A stretch of 64,000 bases of DNA from G965230065 sp965230065 (GCA_965230065.1 OZ245942.1:7378001-7442000), one strand, 5' to 3'. Positions 52,112 through 61,837 are shown, counted from the first letter of the stretch. The notes: generated from the letters alone by a model not told the origin. Program-made: numbers and translations.

Positions 52112-52402
52112 TTACCTACCGTTATCACTTTTTATCTTTATTTCATTTTCTATCATTTGCAGAACTACTGATACCTTATTTGCATATTCCGAGTCTACTA
52201 ATTCAGTTTCAAAAAATTCTTTCTCCAAGCTTTCTCTTAAATTATCCCGGTATATTAAGTTTAGCAACTCGGTTTTTCTATCAACATTATTAATCGTAAT
52301 ATTCTTTTTCCCAAATAAGGTATTGTTGTCATTTAGATAGAAGTACTCTACAAAATTCCATAATGCAATCTTGTTTTCTTCTGGAAATTCCCAGCATTGC
52401 AC
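52112..52402 (-). CDS. Hypothetical protein, possibly N-terminally truncated
   Basis: A 96-aa, Glu- and Asn-rich, helical-looking sequence (WNFVEYFYLNDNNTLFGKKN ... ESLEKEFFETELVD). No domain recognised. Its start lies within a few bases of the end of repeat copy 3, so the repeat may have removed the original 5' end. Confidence 0.35.
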   Translation of the reverse strand: MQCWEFPEENKIALWNFVEYFYLNDNNTLFGKKNITINNVDRKTELLNLIYRDNLRESLEKEFFETELVDSEYANKVSVVLQMIENEIKIKSDNGR

Positions 52403-52404
52403 TA

Positions 52405-52550
52405 CTCAGGCGCAGGGCTTCAAGTTCTGTGACCAACAATGGAGATATAGGACTCAGTCCGTCTATTTCCAAGATGAGACTATTTTTGCTCTCGACGGAC
52501 AGTCCTAAGCATTATTATTAGCCACCGGACTGAGTCGGGCGTCAGTGTGG
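52405..52550. repeat. Dispersed hairpin repeat, copy 3
   Basis: Nearly identical to 45887-46036: shared GGAGATATAGGACTCAGTCC and CCAAGATGAGACTATTTTTG strings, then the GACGGACAG arm, with AG missing before TCCTAAG and a C-to-G change in the second hairpin. It marks the right edge of the accessory island. Confidence 0.75.
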
Positions 52551-52618
52551 TGCCAATCTACTTGGTGTCAAAAATATCTGCCATTAAGAACCGCTCTCAA
52601 CAATCATCCCCCTGCGAA

Positions 52619-52650
52619 TTGGCAAACCAACCGCAAATCGCCTATTTTTG
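52619..52650 (+). promoter_or_regulatory. Candidate promoter for GH88-like gene
   Basis: TATTTTTG at 52643-52650 fits TAnnTTTG; the upstream element is ATTG/TTG at 52618-52621 with a 21-base spacer. The start codon is 32 bp downstream. Confidence 0.42.
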
Positions 52651-52682
52651 CCCAAACCTTTTAACTAAGAACGTCAAGCATA

Positions 52683-54050
52683 ATGAACATCAACCAAGAA
52701 CTATCACCCAAAGACCTTTCGTCTAAAATTCAGCGACTGTGGCAACTTTCTGCCGAGAAAATCAAAAACATTGAAAATAATTATGATGCCGGCAAAGGCT
52801 CGCCCGTCTTTACCGTAAAAGGCCAGTACACCACCCGCGGCTGGACGGAATGGACCCAGGGCTTTCAGTATGGATCGGCCATTTTACAATACGATGCCAC
52901 CGGGGAAGAAGCATTTCTCACTTCCGGCCGCAAAGATACCCTGGAGCAAATGGCTGCCCACGTGGGCCACTTTGGCGTACACGACCACGGCTTCAACAAC
53001 GTGAGCACCTACGGCAACCTGCTGCGGTTGATGAAGGAAGAAAAAACGCCCTTCAATGAGTGGGAGAAAAACTTTTACGAACTGGCCCTCAAGCTTTCGG
53101 GCGCGGTGCAGGCCAAGCGGTGGACCACCATCAAAGATGGAGGCTTTATGCACTCGTTCAATGGCCCACATTCCCTTTTTGTAGATACCATCCGTACCTG
53201 CCGTATTTTGCTGCTCAGCCACCAGCTCGGCCATGTGCTTATGGAAGAAAACGACCGGAAAGTAAACCTGCTGGAACGCAGTCTCACCCATGCCAAAGCC
53301 ACGGCAAAATATGCCATCTATTACGGGGAAGGGCGCGACAGCTACGATGTGTGGGGACGCACTGCCCACGAAAGTGTTTTTAATGTCACGGATGGCAACT
53401 ACCGCTGCCCCAATGCACAGCAGGGCTTCAGCGGGTTTACCACCTGGACGCGCGGACTGGCCTGGGCCATGGCAGGTTATCCCGAACAACTCGAGTTCCT
53501 GCAAACCATCTCTGACGAAGAATTGGAACAACATGGCGGCCGTGAAACCATTGAAGGTATCTTTTTGCGGGCAGCCAAAGCTACCTGCGATTTTTACATT
53601 GACCATACGCCTACCGATGGCATTCCTTACTGGGATACGGGTGCACCCAACATACACAAATTAGGCGATTACCTCAGCCGTCCTTCTGACCCTTACAATG
53701 ATTTTGAACCCGTTGACAGTTCTGCCGCTGCCATTGGCACACAAGGCTTGTTGCGGTTGGGCAAATACCTGAACGAAAAAGGGGAAGACGGCAGCAAATA
53801 CTGGCAGGCCGGATTAACCGTGCTTAACAGTTTGTTTGATGAACCATACCTCAGCACCTCTCCCGACCACCAGGGCCTGATTTTACATTCTATTTATCAT
53901 GAGCCTAACGGCTGGGATTACGTGCCGGAAGGCAGCAAAGTAGCCAATGGGGAGTCCAGCATGTGGGGCGATTACCATGCCCGGGAAGTGGCCCTTTACA
54001 TGCAAAGGATTATCAATGATGAAACGTATTATACGTTTTTTAATATTTAA
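52683..54050 (+). CDS. GH88-like unsaturated uronyl hydrolase family protein
   Basis: A 455-aa alpha/alpha-barrel protein. GWTEWTQGFQYGSAILQYDATGE, HDHGFNNVSTYGNLLRL, GFTTWTRGLAWAM and DSSAAAIGTQGLLRLGKYL are in the order and style of GH88 unsaturated glucuronyl hydrolases, which use catalytic Asp residues to hydrate and release 4,5-unsaturated uronic acids made by polysaccharide lyases. No signal peptide, so cytoplasmic. It would fit downstream of the sugar-acid genes at 26-35 kb, from which the island separates it. Confidence 0.82.
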   Translation: MNINQELSPKDLSSKIQRLWQLSAEKIKNIENNYDAGKGSPVFTVKGQYTTRGWTEWTQGFQYGSAILQYDATGEEAFLTSGRKDTLEQMAAHVGHFGVHDHGFNNVSTYGNLLRLMKEEKTPFNEWEKNFYELALKLSGAVQAKRWTTIKDGGFMHSFNGPHSLFVDTIRTCRILLLSHQLGHVLMEENDRKVNLLERSLTHAKATAKYAIYYGEGRDSYDVWGRTAHESVFNVTDGNYRCPNAQQGFSGFTTWTRGLAWAMAGYPEQLEFLQTISDEELEQHGGRETIEGIFLRAAKATCDFYIDHTPTDGIPYWDTGAPNIHKLGDYLSRPSDPYNDFEPVDSSAAAIGTQGLLRLGKYLNEKGEDGSKYWQAGLTVLNSLFDEPYLSTSPDHQGLILHSIYHEPNGWDYVPEGSKVANGESSMWGDYHAREVALYMQRIINDETYYTFFNI

Positions 54051-54748
54051 GAATTCCCATAAATTTTAACCACACTCTCCCGGAGTTTGCCGGCTTTGCC
54101 AGAAAATAAAAAGCTGATGACCTCGGCAATTTCTTCGGGCTTTACCCAATCGTCAAAGTTTGCATCGGGCATGCTTTGGCGGTTGGGCGGAGTGTCAATA
54201 ATACTGGGCACAATCACCGAAGTTTGCACACCTCTATCTTTACCCGAAGCGTTCAGAATTTCGGCCAGGCGGAAGATGAGCGACTTGGACAAAGCATAAG
54301 CCACTAAGTCTTTTCCAGCTTCCGGGGCGAGTGCAGGCTTGGCACCAACCAATACCATTCTTCCACCATTGGGCTGTTGAATCATTTGTTCATAAATAGC
54401 TTTGGCACAAATAAATGCCGATTCAAAATTGAGCTGGAACATCTTGCGTACATCTTCCAGGGATGTGTTTTCAATATCGCCCATCCCGAAGCCGCCTACC
54501 AGCAAAGCCGCCCTGTCAATTGTGCCGGCGGTTTCAGATACATACTTCACAAAATCACTGACGTCCTGAGTATCAAGCACATTCAGTGTATATTCCTCGA
54601 AGTGCTTTTCATCTTTAAAATCATCCAAACTTTCTTTGGGTAGTTTCGTTCCCGTTACCCTGTATCCGTCCTGTAGCAGTTGTTTGAGCACTGCATTTCC
54701 CAAATTCCCGGCAGCCCCGGTTACGATTGCTGTTTTTTTCATGGTCAT
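54047..54748 (-). CDS. Short-chain dehydrogenase/reductase
   Basis: A 233-aa SDR: cofactor loop VTGAAGNLGNAVL, LLVGGFGMGD in place of NAG, and YALSK as the catalytic pair. The GxxGxxG spacing is that of atypical classical SDRs. Its 3' end overlaps the end of the GH88-like gene by four bases tail to tail. A sugar-acid substrate is plausible from context only. Confidence 0.85.
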   Translation of the reverse strand: MTMKKTAIVTGAAGNLGNAVLKQLLQDGYRVTGTKLPKESLDDFKDEKHFEEYTLNVLDTQDVSDFVKYVSETAGTIDRAALLVGGFGMGDIENTSLEDVRKMFQLNFESAFICAKAIYEQMIQQPNGGRMVLVGAKPALAPEAGKDLVAYALSKSLIFRLAEILNASGKDRGVQTSVIVPSIIDTPPNRQSMPDANFDDWVKPEEIAEVISFLFSGKAGKLRESVVKIYGNS

Positions 54749-55149
54749 AGTTTTTTGTATAAATCGAACCTTTATATAAATGAAATGGAAATTATGCGGA
54801 AAATGTTACATGGATTTGCAATTCACACAGATATCGATATGGTTACACAATAAAATTTTACAGGAAAGGTTAGTTTTTTGGTTAAATTATTGCAAGCTAT
54901 ATCAAAGATGAGTACAGCAACCGCTATTCATTTTTAGGGATATTCCAGTAGTTATATTAAGTTTTTAAGAAATACGTTTATTAAGTAAAGCTCTTTACCT
55001 TTTAATATTCGTATATTTAATTGTAGCGGATTCGGAATAAGGTTGGCGAACTAATATTGTAAAATCTACATTATATTAGATATAGTCAATGCATATCCTA
55101 AAAGAACACAAGCATTCTATTTCTTAACTGAGCTTAAATTGTTGAAGAT
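54749..55149. other. Gap upstream of prkA, no recognised element
   Basis: About 400 AT-rich bases between divergent genes. They must hold the promoters of the SDR and of the prkA operon, but I cannot place a convincing TTTG/TAnnTTTG pair. Confidence 0.4.
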
Positions 55150-57078
55150 ATGAGCGTACTAGAAAAAATTAAAACAAATTACAGCTCTTCGGCCAGCGAA
55201 ATGACTTTAGCAGAATACCTGGAGGAGTGCAAAAAAAATCCCATGGCCTATGCCAAACCAGCCGAACGCATTTTGGATGCCATCGGCGAGCCTGAAATGG
55301 TAGACACCAAATCAGACCCTGCCCTGAGCAGGATATTTTCCAACAAAGTAATCAAAATCTATCCTGCCTTCAGGGAGTTTTATGGGATGGAAAACACCAT
55401 TGAGCAGATTGTGGCCTATTTCAGGTATTCGGCGCAGGGGCTGGAAGAGAAAAAACAAATACTTTATCTGATGGGTCCGGTAGGTGGTGGCAAAAGCTCC
55501 CTGGCCGAAAAAATTAAGTCATTGATGCAGGCCAACCCTATTTACGTACTAAAAGCTGATGGTTATATCAGTCCGGTGTATGAAAACCCTTTGGGGCTGT
55601 TTGCCGATTACAGTAACGAACTGGAAGAAGAATATGGCATTCCTTCCCGGTATGTGCCCCCATGCATGAGCCCCTGGGCTTCTAAAAGGTTGAAAGAGTA
55701 TGATGGGGATGTGAATAAGTTTAAAGTCGTAAAACTGTACCCCTCCGTGCAGGATCAGATTGCCATTTCCAAAACCGAGCCTGGTGACGAAAATAACCAG
55801 GATATATCCACACTGGTGGGCAAGGTAGATATTCGCAAACTGGCCGACTTCCAGCAGAGCGACCCGGACGCCTATTCTTACACCGGCGGCCTTTGCCTGG
55901 CCAACCAGGGTGTGATGGAGTTTGTAGAGATGTTCAAAGCACCCATCAAAGTGCTGAATCCTTTGCTTACGGCCACACAGGAAAATAACTATAAAGGAAC
56001 AGAACCCATTGGTGCCATTCCTTTTGACGGTATTATCCTGGCGCACTCTAACGAATCGGAATGGGCCAAGTTCGCCAATGACAAAAAGAACGAGGCATTT
56101 CTGGACAGGATTTATAAAGTACAGGTGCCCTATTGCCTGCGGGTAAACGAAGAGGTAAATATTTATAAAAAACTCATCAGGGAAAGCTCGTTGCGAGAAG
56201 CACCTTGCGCCCCCCAGACTTTGGACCTACTGGCCCAGTTTTCGGTTATGAGCCGTTTGAAAGAGCCTGAAAACTCCAGTCTTTTTTCAAAAATGAGGGT
56301 GTACAATGGAGAAACGTTGAAAGAAACCGACCCGAATGCCAAATCTATCCAGGAATACCGGGATGATGCCGGTATTAACGAAGGCATGAGCGGTACATCC
56401 ACCCGGTTTGCGTTTAAGGTGTTGTCAAAAGTTTTCAATTATGATAACGAAGAACTGGCCGCCAACCCGGTACACTTACTGTATGTGCTGGAGCAGGAAG
56501 TAGTAAAACTCATGCTGGACCCCGAAACAGAGGAAAAATATGTAAATATCATAAAATCTATTTTGGCCAGCAGGTATGCCGAATTCATAGCCGATGAAAT
56601 CCAGAAAGCATACATTGATTCTTACGGAACGTATGGTCAGAACATCTTCGAGAAATATGTGATTTACTCTGACTACTGGTTGCAAAACAATGATTACCGT
56701 GACCCGGATTCAGGTGAGATTCTTGACAGGGCGGTGCTGAACGAAGAGCTGGAAAAAATTGAGAAACCGGCAGGCATTGCCAACCCGAAAGACTTCAGGG
56801 CCGAAGTTACCAACTTTACCCTGCGGTACAAGGCCAATCACGGCGGTGAAAACCCTAAATGGGACTCTTACGAGAAAATCAAGAACGTGATTGAAAAGAA
56901 AATATTCACCAATACCGAAGACCTGCTGCCTGTTATCTCTTTCAATGCAAAGACCAATGATGAAGAGGAGAAAAAGCATAAAGACTTCATCAGAAGAATG
57001 GAAGACAGGGGATATACTTACAAGCAGATCAGGATTTTGGTAGACTGGTTTATGAGAGTGAGAAAAACAATGGCATAA
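55150..57078 (+). CDS. prkA: PrkA-type serine protein kinase
   Basis: A 642-aa cytoplasmic protein: an AAA-like N-terminal domain with Walker A GPVGGGKSS (109-117) and a PrkA C-terminal domain (GINEGMSGTSTRFAFKVLSK ... HLLYVLEQEV). The family (YeaG in E. coli, PrkA in Bacillus) acts in stress and stationary-phase responses; both kinase and AAA protease activities have been reported. The yeaH and spoVR partners follow in the same orientation, the usual trio in Gram-negative bacteria. Confidence 0.95.
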   Translation: MSVLEKIKTNYSSSASEMTLAEYLEECKKNPMAYAKPAERILDAIGEPEMVDTKSDPALSRIFSNKVIKIYPAFREFYGMENTIEQIVAYFRYSAQGLEEKKQILYLMGPVGGGKSSLAEKIKSLMQANPIYVLKADGYISPVYENPLGLFADYSNELEEEYGIPSRYVPPCMSPWASKRLKEYDGDVNKFKVVKLYPSVQDQIAISKTEPGDENNQDISTLVGKVDIRKLADFQQSDPDAYSYTGGLCLANQGVMEFVEMFKAPIKVLNPLLTATQENNYKGTEPIGAIPFDGIILAHSNESEWAKFANDKKNEAFLDRIYKVQVPYCLRVNEEVNIYKKLIRESSLREAPCAPQTLDLLAQFSVMSRLKEPENSSLFSKMRVYNGETLKETDPNAKSIQEYRDDAGINEGMSGTSTRFAFKVLSKVFNYDNEELAANPVHLLYVLEQEVVKLMLDPETEEKYVNIIKSILASRYAEFIADEIQKAYIDSYGTYGQNIFEKYVIYSDYWLQNNDYRDPDSGEILDRAVLNEELEKIEKPAGIANPKDFRAEVTNFTLRYKANHGGENPKWDSYEKIKNVIEKKIFTNTEDLLPVISFNAKTNDEEEKKHKDFIRRMEDRGYTYKQIRILVDWFMRVRKTMA

Positions 57079-57223
57079 GCCACAGAAGATATTGGTTTTA
57101 AAACAGGTATGAATAGTTGGCAGTCGTCAGGGTGCGGATACTTGCACTCAGGCAACCCCAAGACTGCAAACTAAAAACTATAAATCAATACCATGTCTAC
57201 CATTCGCAATTCACTTTGATTAT

Positions 57224-58495
57224 ATGAGCAATATTATAGATAGGCGAAATAACACGAAAGGAAAATCAACGGGCAACCGCCAGAAATTCCTGAAGCGTGT
57301 GGAAGACCAGATAAAAAAAGCGCTGCCTGATATTATCAGCAAAGAAAGTATCAAAGACAGCAGCAATGGCGGAAAGGTGCGGGTGCCCATCCGGGGCATT
57401 AAAGAGCCTAGCTTCCGTAACGATCCGGCTTCGGGCAGAAAAAATATAGTACGGCCGGGCAACGATAGGTTTAGCGAAGGCGACCGGGTGCCCAAACCTG
57501 AAGGCGAAGGCCAGGGCGGCGGACGAGGGAAAGGCTCCAACAGCCCGGAAATTACCCAGGATGATTTTACCGTAATTTTATCGAGAGAAGAGTTTCTTCG
57601 TTATTTCTTTGACGACCTGGCCCTTCCCAATTTGGTGAAGCGTTACCTGGAAAGCACTGTGCATTACAAGCAAAAAAGGGCTGGTTTTACCAAAGATGGT
57701 TTACCATCGAGACTGAACGTGGTAAACAGTTTCCAGCAATCCCTGGCCCGGCGTATTTCATTACAGGGTGTATACCAGAAAAAAATAAACAAGCTGGAAG
57801 AAGAACTGGCCAAAGCCCGAAGTGCGGAAAAGAAAGAAAAGCTCAAAGATGAAATCACCCGGGTACAAAAGCAGAAAAAGACCGTGCCTTTCTTTGAGTA
57901 CCTGGACCTTCGGTATAATAACTTTGAGACCACTCCGGTGCCTACTACTTCAGCCGTTATGTTCTGTGTAATGGACGTATCGGCTTCTATGGGGTATCAC
58001 GAAAAAGATGTTGCCAAGCGTTTTTTTACGCTTTTGTATATTTTTCTTACCAAGCAATACAACAATGTAGAGCTTGTGTTTATAAGGCACCATACCTCAG
58101 CCAAAGAAGTGGACGAAGATGAGTTTTTCAACTCCAGGGAAAGTGGAGGAACCATCGTATCCAGTTCACTCAAATTGATGAAAAAAATTATCAAAGAACG
58201 GTACGATCCTTCGCAGTGGAATATCTACTGCTGCCAGGCTTCTGATGGCGATGTGTGGTCCAGCTCCGATGCCGAAGAATGCTGCCACCTTTTGCAACAG
58301 GACATTTTGCCAATGGTACAGTACATGGCCTATATTGAGATTAAAAGCCGTGGGCTGGAAGGTTTTCTGTGGTATGCTTATAAGAAACTGAACAGTTATG
58401 GCAATTTCTCTATGCGGATTATCAATGATGTAACGCAGATTTGGCCGGTTTTTAAAGATTTATTTAAGAAGGAAGTAGATACTGTGGAGAGCTAG
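57224..58495 (+). CDS. yeaH: YeaH-type DUF444 protein with vWA-like domain
   Basis: A 423-aa protein. The N-terminal part is basic and low in complexity (DRRNNTKGKSTGNRQKFLKR; RPGNDRFSEGDRVPKPEGEG), then a coiled coil (KKINKLEEELAKARSAEKKE) and a von Willebrand A-like domain with MIDAS start DVSASMG (Asp251, Ser253, Ser255). It is the middle member of the PrkA-YeaH-SpoVR set and is expected to work with the kinase. Confidence 0.93.
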   Translation: MSNIIDRRNNTKGKSTGNRQKFLKRVEDQIKKALPDIISKESIKDSSNGGKVRVPIRGIKEPSFRNDPASGRKNIVRPGNDRFSEGDRVPKPEGEGQGGGRGKGSNSPEITQDDFTVILSREEFLRYFFDDLALPNLVKRYLESTVHYKQKRAGFTKDGLPSRLNVVNSFQQSLARRISLQGVYQKKINKLEEELAKARSAEKKEKLKDEITRVQKQKKTVPFFEYLDLRYNNFETTPVPTTSAVMFCVMDVSASMGYHEKDVAKRFFTLLYIFLTKQYNNVELVFIRHHTSAKEVDEDEFFNSRESGGTIVSSSLKLMKKIIKERYDPSQWNIYCCQASDGDVWSSSDAEECCHLLQQDILPMVQYMAYIEIKSRGLEGFLWYAYKKLNSYGNFSMRIINDVTQIWPVFKDLFKKEVDTVES

Positions 58496-58497
58496 GT

Positions 58498-58586
58498 GCT
58501 GGATACTGGTTTCTGGTCACTGGATACTGGTTTCTAGTTTCTGGATATGCTAAACCAGTATCTAGCATCCAGTACCCAGCACCCAG
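58498..58586. repeat. Hairpin made of CTGGATACTGG/CCAGTATCTAG words
   Basis: GGTGCTGGATACTGGTTTCT repeated twice on the left; AACCAGTATCTAGCATCCAG and CACCCAG on the right. Same vocabulary as 30182-30269, here inside the stress operon between yeaH and spoVR. Confidence 0.65.
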
Positions 58587-58613
58587 AAAAATGTTATTGA
58601 CAGATTGAACCTT

Positions 58614-60137
58614 ATGAAATTCAGCAAACAAAAGAAAGAAAGATACAGAGAGCTTTTTTGCAGGCCCAACTGGGACTATGAAACACTACTGGCTGCCGAT
58701 GAAGTAAGCAGCTATTATGGCAAGCATTACCTTAATCTGGAAACGTACCCCAATCAGATTGAGATTGTTACCTCTGAGCAAATGCTGGATGCGTATTCGC
58801 TCATAGGGTTACCCACATCGTATCCCCACTGGAAATTTGGGAAAGACTTTGTGATGAACCAAAGCGGATACCGCAAAGGGCAAATGGGGCTTTCGTATGA
58901 AATGGTTATCAACTCAAATCCCTGCATCAGTTACAACATGGAAAACAACTCCACTTGTATGATGCTCTTGGTGATTGCCCATGCCTGCCAGGGCCACAAT
59001 GCTTTTTTTGCAAATAATTATATGTTTAAGGATTGGACCTCGGCCGACTCTATCATTGATTACATGGTATTTGCCAGGGACTACATTCTCCGGTGCGAAG
59101 AGGAATATGGGGCTGAAGAAGTAGAAAAAGTACTGGACGCCGCCCACGCCCTCATGAACCATGGGGTGGACAAATACAAAAAACCCCCAAAGCTTTCCCC
59201 AACCAAAGAGCGGGAAAGGCTGAAGCGCCTGGCCTCTGTCAAGTATGAAAATTATAGTGAACTACACCGCACAATGCCCACTATCGACAAAAAAGGCAAA
59301 GGTGAACACAAAAAGAAAAAGAAATTTCCGATAGACCCTGAGGAGAATGTCCTTTATTTCATAGAAAAAAATGCCCCTACCCTGCCGGTTTGGAAGCGGG
59401 AAATAGTACGGATTGTGCGCAAGGTAGCCCAATACTTTTACCCCCAGGGCATGACCAAAGTGATGAACGAAGGGTTTGCTACTTTTACGCATTATCACCT
59501 CATCAATAAAATGTTTGACGAAGGCTTTCTGAATGATGGTTTTATGCTTGAGTTCCTGAAAAGCCATACTTCTGTGATTACCCAACCGCCCTACAATAGC
59601 CGATACTTCTCAGGCCTGAATCCGTATACGCTGGGCTTCAATATTTTTATGGACATCAGGCGGATGTGCGAAAACCCTACCGATGAAGACAAAGAATGGT
59701 TCCCCGACCTGGTCAATACCGACTGGCTGGAACAGATACTGTACGCCATGAAAAACTTCAGGGACGACAGTTTCATTGCCCAATATCTTTCGCCCAAGGT
59801 AATCCGCGACATGAAACTCTTCGCCATTTTTGATGACGAAGATGATGATGAATATGAAATTTCGGCCATTCACAATGAGCGGGGCTACCGCAAAATACGA
59901 GAATACCTGAGCAAACAATATGACCGCACCAGTTACGTGCCCGATATTCAGGTAGATAAAGTTGATTTGCACAAAAGTAGCAAGCTGCACCTGGTGCATC
60001 ATATTCAAAACAATACCCGATTGGATGAGGCAGAAGCAGAGGAAACCCTTACGCACATTCGGTATTTATGGGAGTTTCCTGTGATTCTTCGTTCACGCAA
60101 CCGGGCCGGGGTGGATGAAGAAGTGTATGAGTGCTGA
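58614..60137 (+). CDS. spoVR: SpoVR family protein
   Basis: About 507 aa from ATG 58614 (an in-frame TTG nine bases upstream is less likely). HACQGHNAFFANNYMFKDW, NEGFATFTHYHLINKM and NPYTLGFNIFMDIRRM are conserved SpoVR/YcgB blocks with His and Glu residues suited to a metal site. Named from a Bacillus sporulation mutant, but widespread in non-sporing bacteria beside prkA and yeaH. KGKGEHKKKKKF is a basic insertion. Confidence 0.95.
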   Translation: MKFSKQKKERYRELFCRPNWDYETLLAADEVSSYYGKHYLNLETYPNQIEIVTSEQMLDAYSLIGLPTSYPHWKFGKDFVMNQSGYRKGQMGLSYEMVINSNPCISYNMENNSTCMMLLVIAHACQGHNAFFANNYMFKDWTSADSIIDYMVFARDYILRCEEEYGAEEVEKVLDAAHALMNHGVDKYKKPPKLSPTKERERLKRLASVKYENYSELHRTMPTIDKKGKGEHKKKKKFPIDPEENVLYFIEKNAPTLPVWKREIVRIVRKVAQYFYPQGMTKVMNEGFATFTHYHLINKMFDEGFLNDGFMLEFLKSHTSVITQPPYNSRYFSGLNPYTLGFNIFMDIRRMCENPTDEDKEWFPDLVNTDWLEQILYAMKNFRDDSFIAQYLSPKVIRDMKLFAIFDDEDDDEYEISAIHNERGYRKIREYLSKQYDRTSYVPDIQVDKVDLHKSSKLHLVHHIQNNTRLDEAEAEETLTHIRYLWEFPVILRSRNRAGVDEEVYEC

Positions 60138-60237
60138 ATTTATTTTCCCTCCTTCTAAATCTTTAAGCAGCCCAAATTTGTATTCACAGTAAAAATTGTG
60201 CGATATTGCATAAACACTGATTTTACTCCAGACAGCT

Positions 60238-61449
60238 ATGGTTACCAAAAGCCAAAAGTTGTATCTGATTATCCTTATGGTAATATTATTTACCAGTGTT
60301 CCATCGCTTTGCCAAGACCTTAATAAGCATGCTGTCATTGTAGAGTTTACGCATGCAGTATTTGAGCCCCTGGAAGAATCGTTTCCTGATATATTTTTAG
60401 AAAACCCTGCCCTGGAAGCCCATATTTTGTCCACCACCGATTCGCTCATAAAAGCACATTTTGGAGCAGCAGCAGTTGTGAGAGAAAATAAAATAGCACT
60501 TGAAACGTATGCTGCCCATATACTTGGGCGCCCCCAATCATTAATGAAAGCTGACAGAACCAGGGGCGATATTTTCATTGCGATTGCCTCCAAATTATCA
60601 CCCGCATCAAAGTCTTCTTACAAACTAAATCTGGCCATACGCGTGGAAGATAAAACAGGAAATGTCATTTTCAATGAAAAAACCAAGGTCCGTTTTTCTG
60701 TTGAAGATATTGCTGAAGAACGTGAAATACCAGGAAATATGCTTATACTCCCCAACGATTTTGAGCAGCTTTATATAGAAGCCTTGTTGGGAGTTTTTCA
60801 CAAAAAAAAGAAACTGCCCAAACAGACATTTACCAGGCCACCCGATTATTTTCTTACCAATTTTGCTGCCCAGGCCAATATGTGCTACTTGGTAAACAAA
60901 AAGAAAAACCACTTCAATTTTTTGTTACAAGATTCCCTAAAAAACAGCCTGGGCGTAATTGCGCTGGACGAACAAATAGCGATAGATAAAAAAATGGGCA
61001 ACTTTTTAAACTTCCTAATAGATAAAAGTGCTGCCCGCAAAGCCGCGAAATTTCATCTACAAAACGACCTGCACCAAACAAAGTACGAAGTAGACATATG
61101 GGGCAAAGGCTATGATGATGGAGAGCTGGATATGGATATCACTTTTCTGCACAATGAAAATACCATTGGTGAAGTGAATTACCAACCCTGTTTCCTGGAA
61201 GGCATGCTGCATGAGAAAAAATACATCATGGAATGTGATTATCAGGTAATGAAATTTCATCGGGAAGGTATTGGTTTGATAGCCCTCATCACCCACGACC
61301 ACCAACAAGCCTACTTTGCCGAAAAGCTTTCACAGGAAGCCATTGGAGAAATCTTGAATATGTTCATGGCCTATCAGATTGCCAATGAAATAGCCGACAG
61401 GATTTACAGTGCCCTGGACAACCGGGCTGAGGAAGATTCGGAGTATTGA
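60238..61449 (+). CDS. Exported protein of unknown function
   Basis: A 403-aa protein with a signal peptide (LYLIILMVILFTSVPSLCQ). The remainder is mixed alpha/beta with a basic KKKKLPK turn, a paired KKMGNFLNFLIDKSAARKAAKFHL region and a GKGYDDGELDMDITFLHNENTIGEV strand set. I recognise no domain. It follows spoVR by 100 bp in the same direction but has no known partner role. Confidence 0.6.
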   Translation: MVTKSQKLYLIILMVILFTSVPSLCQDLNKHAVIVEFTHAVFEPLEESFPDIFLENPALEAHILSTTDSLIKAHFGAAAVVRENKIALETYAAHILGRPQSLMKADRTRGDIFIAIASKLSPASKSSYKLNLAIRVEDKTGNVIFNEKTKVRFSVEDIAEEREIPGNMLILPNDFEQLYIEALLGVFHKKKKLPKQTFTRPPDYFLTNFAAQANMCYLVNKKKNHFNFLLQDSLKNSLGVIALDEQIAIDKKMGNFLNFLIDKSAARKAAKFHLQNDLHQTKYEVDIWGKGYDDGELDMDITFLHNENTIGEVNYQPCFLEGMLHEKKYIMECDYQVMKFHREGIGLIALITHDHQQAYFAEKLSQEAIGEILNMFMAYQIANEIADRIYSALDNRAEEDSEY

Positions 61450-61512
61450 TTTTACTTTTATTCAGTATTTTTTGTTATCTTCTTACCGATATGAAAAGTA
61501 AATTTTTTAACC

Positions 61513-61779
61513 ATGAACAAAGATAAACTGGGGGAAACACTCACCCGCTACCTGAAAAATCCTGACCTAAACCCAAATGAAGAAATTCCGGTTATCATCA
61601 CCATGCGGGATGTTACCGAAGACCTTAGCTTTTTGGAAGAAAAAGGCTTTCTAGTCAAATTTCAATACCATGCTATCAATGCTGCTGCTGGCACAGTCAC
61701 CGCTGACAAAATTGAAGACATTGCTGACTTAGACAGGGTAGAGAAAATAGAGTTTGATGGAGAAGTCACCCACTTTTAA
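61513..61779 (+). CDS. Free-standing subtilisin-propeptide-like (I9) inhibitor
   Basis: An 88-aa protein without signal peptide. EIPVIITMRDVTEDLSFLEE, YHAINAAAGTVTADKIEDIA and VEKIEFDGEVTHF have the beta-alpha-beta-beta-alpha-beta pattern of inhibitor I9 prodomains, which normally chaperone and inhibit subtilisins as their own N-terminal part. Here it is separate, like the yeast and Pleurotus I9 inhibitors. A leaderless subtilase gene lies convergent 190 bp away and is the likely target. Confidence 0.68.
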   Translation: MNKDKLGETLTRYLKNPDLNPNEEIPVIITMRDVTEDLSFLEEKGFLVKFQYHAINAAAGTVTADKIEDIADLDRVEKIEFDGEVTHF

Positions 61780-61837
61780 GCGTTTTTTCCATTCCTGTTT
61801 ATATAATTACAGAGAAGGTAGCAGTTAGACTATGATG

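Noticed and set aside
51963..52340. Plus-strand 125-codon ORF over the array entrance
   Set aside because: It reads through the half-site and opposite the 96-aa minus-strand ORF; its composition is hydrophobic and Ser/Phe-rich as expected from an antisense AT-rich frame.
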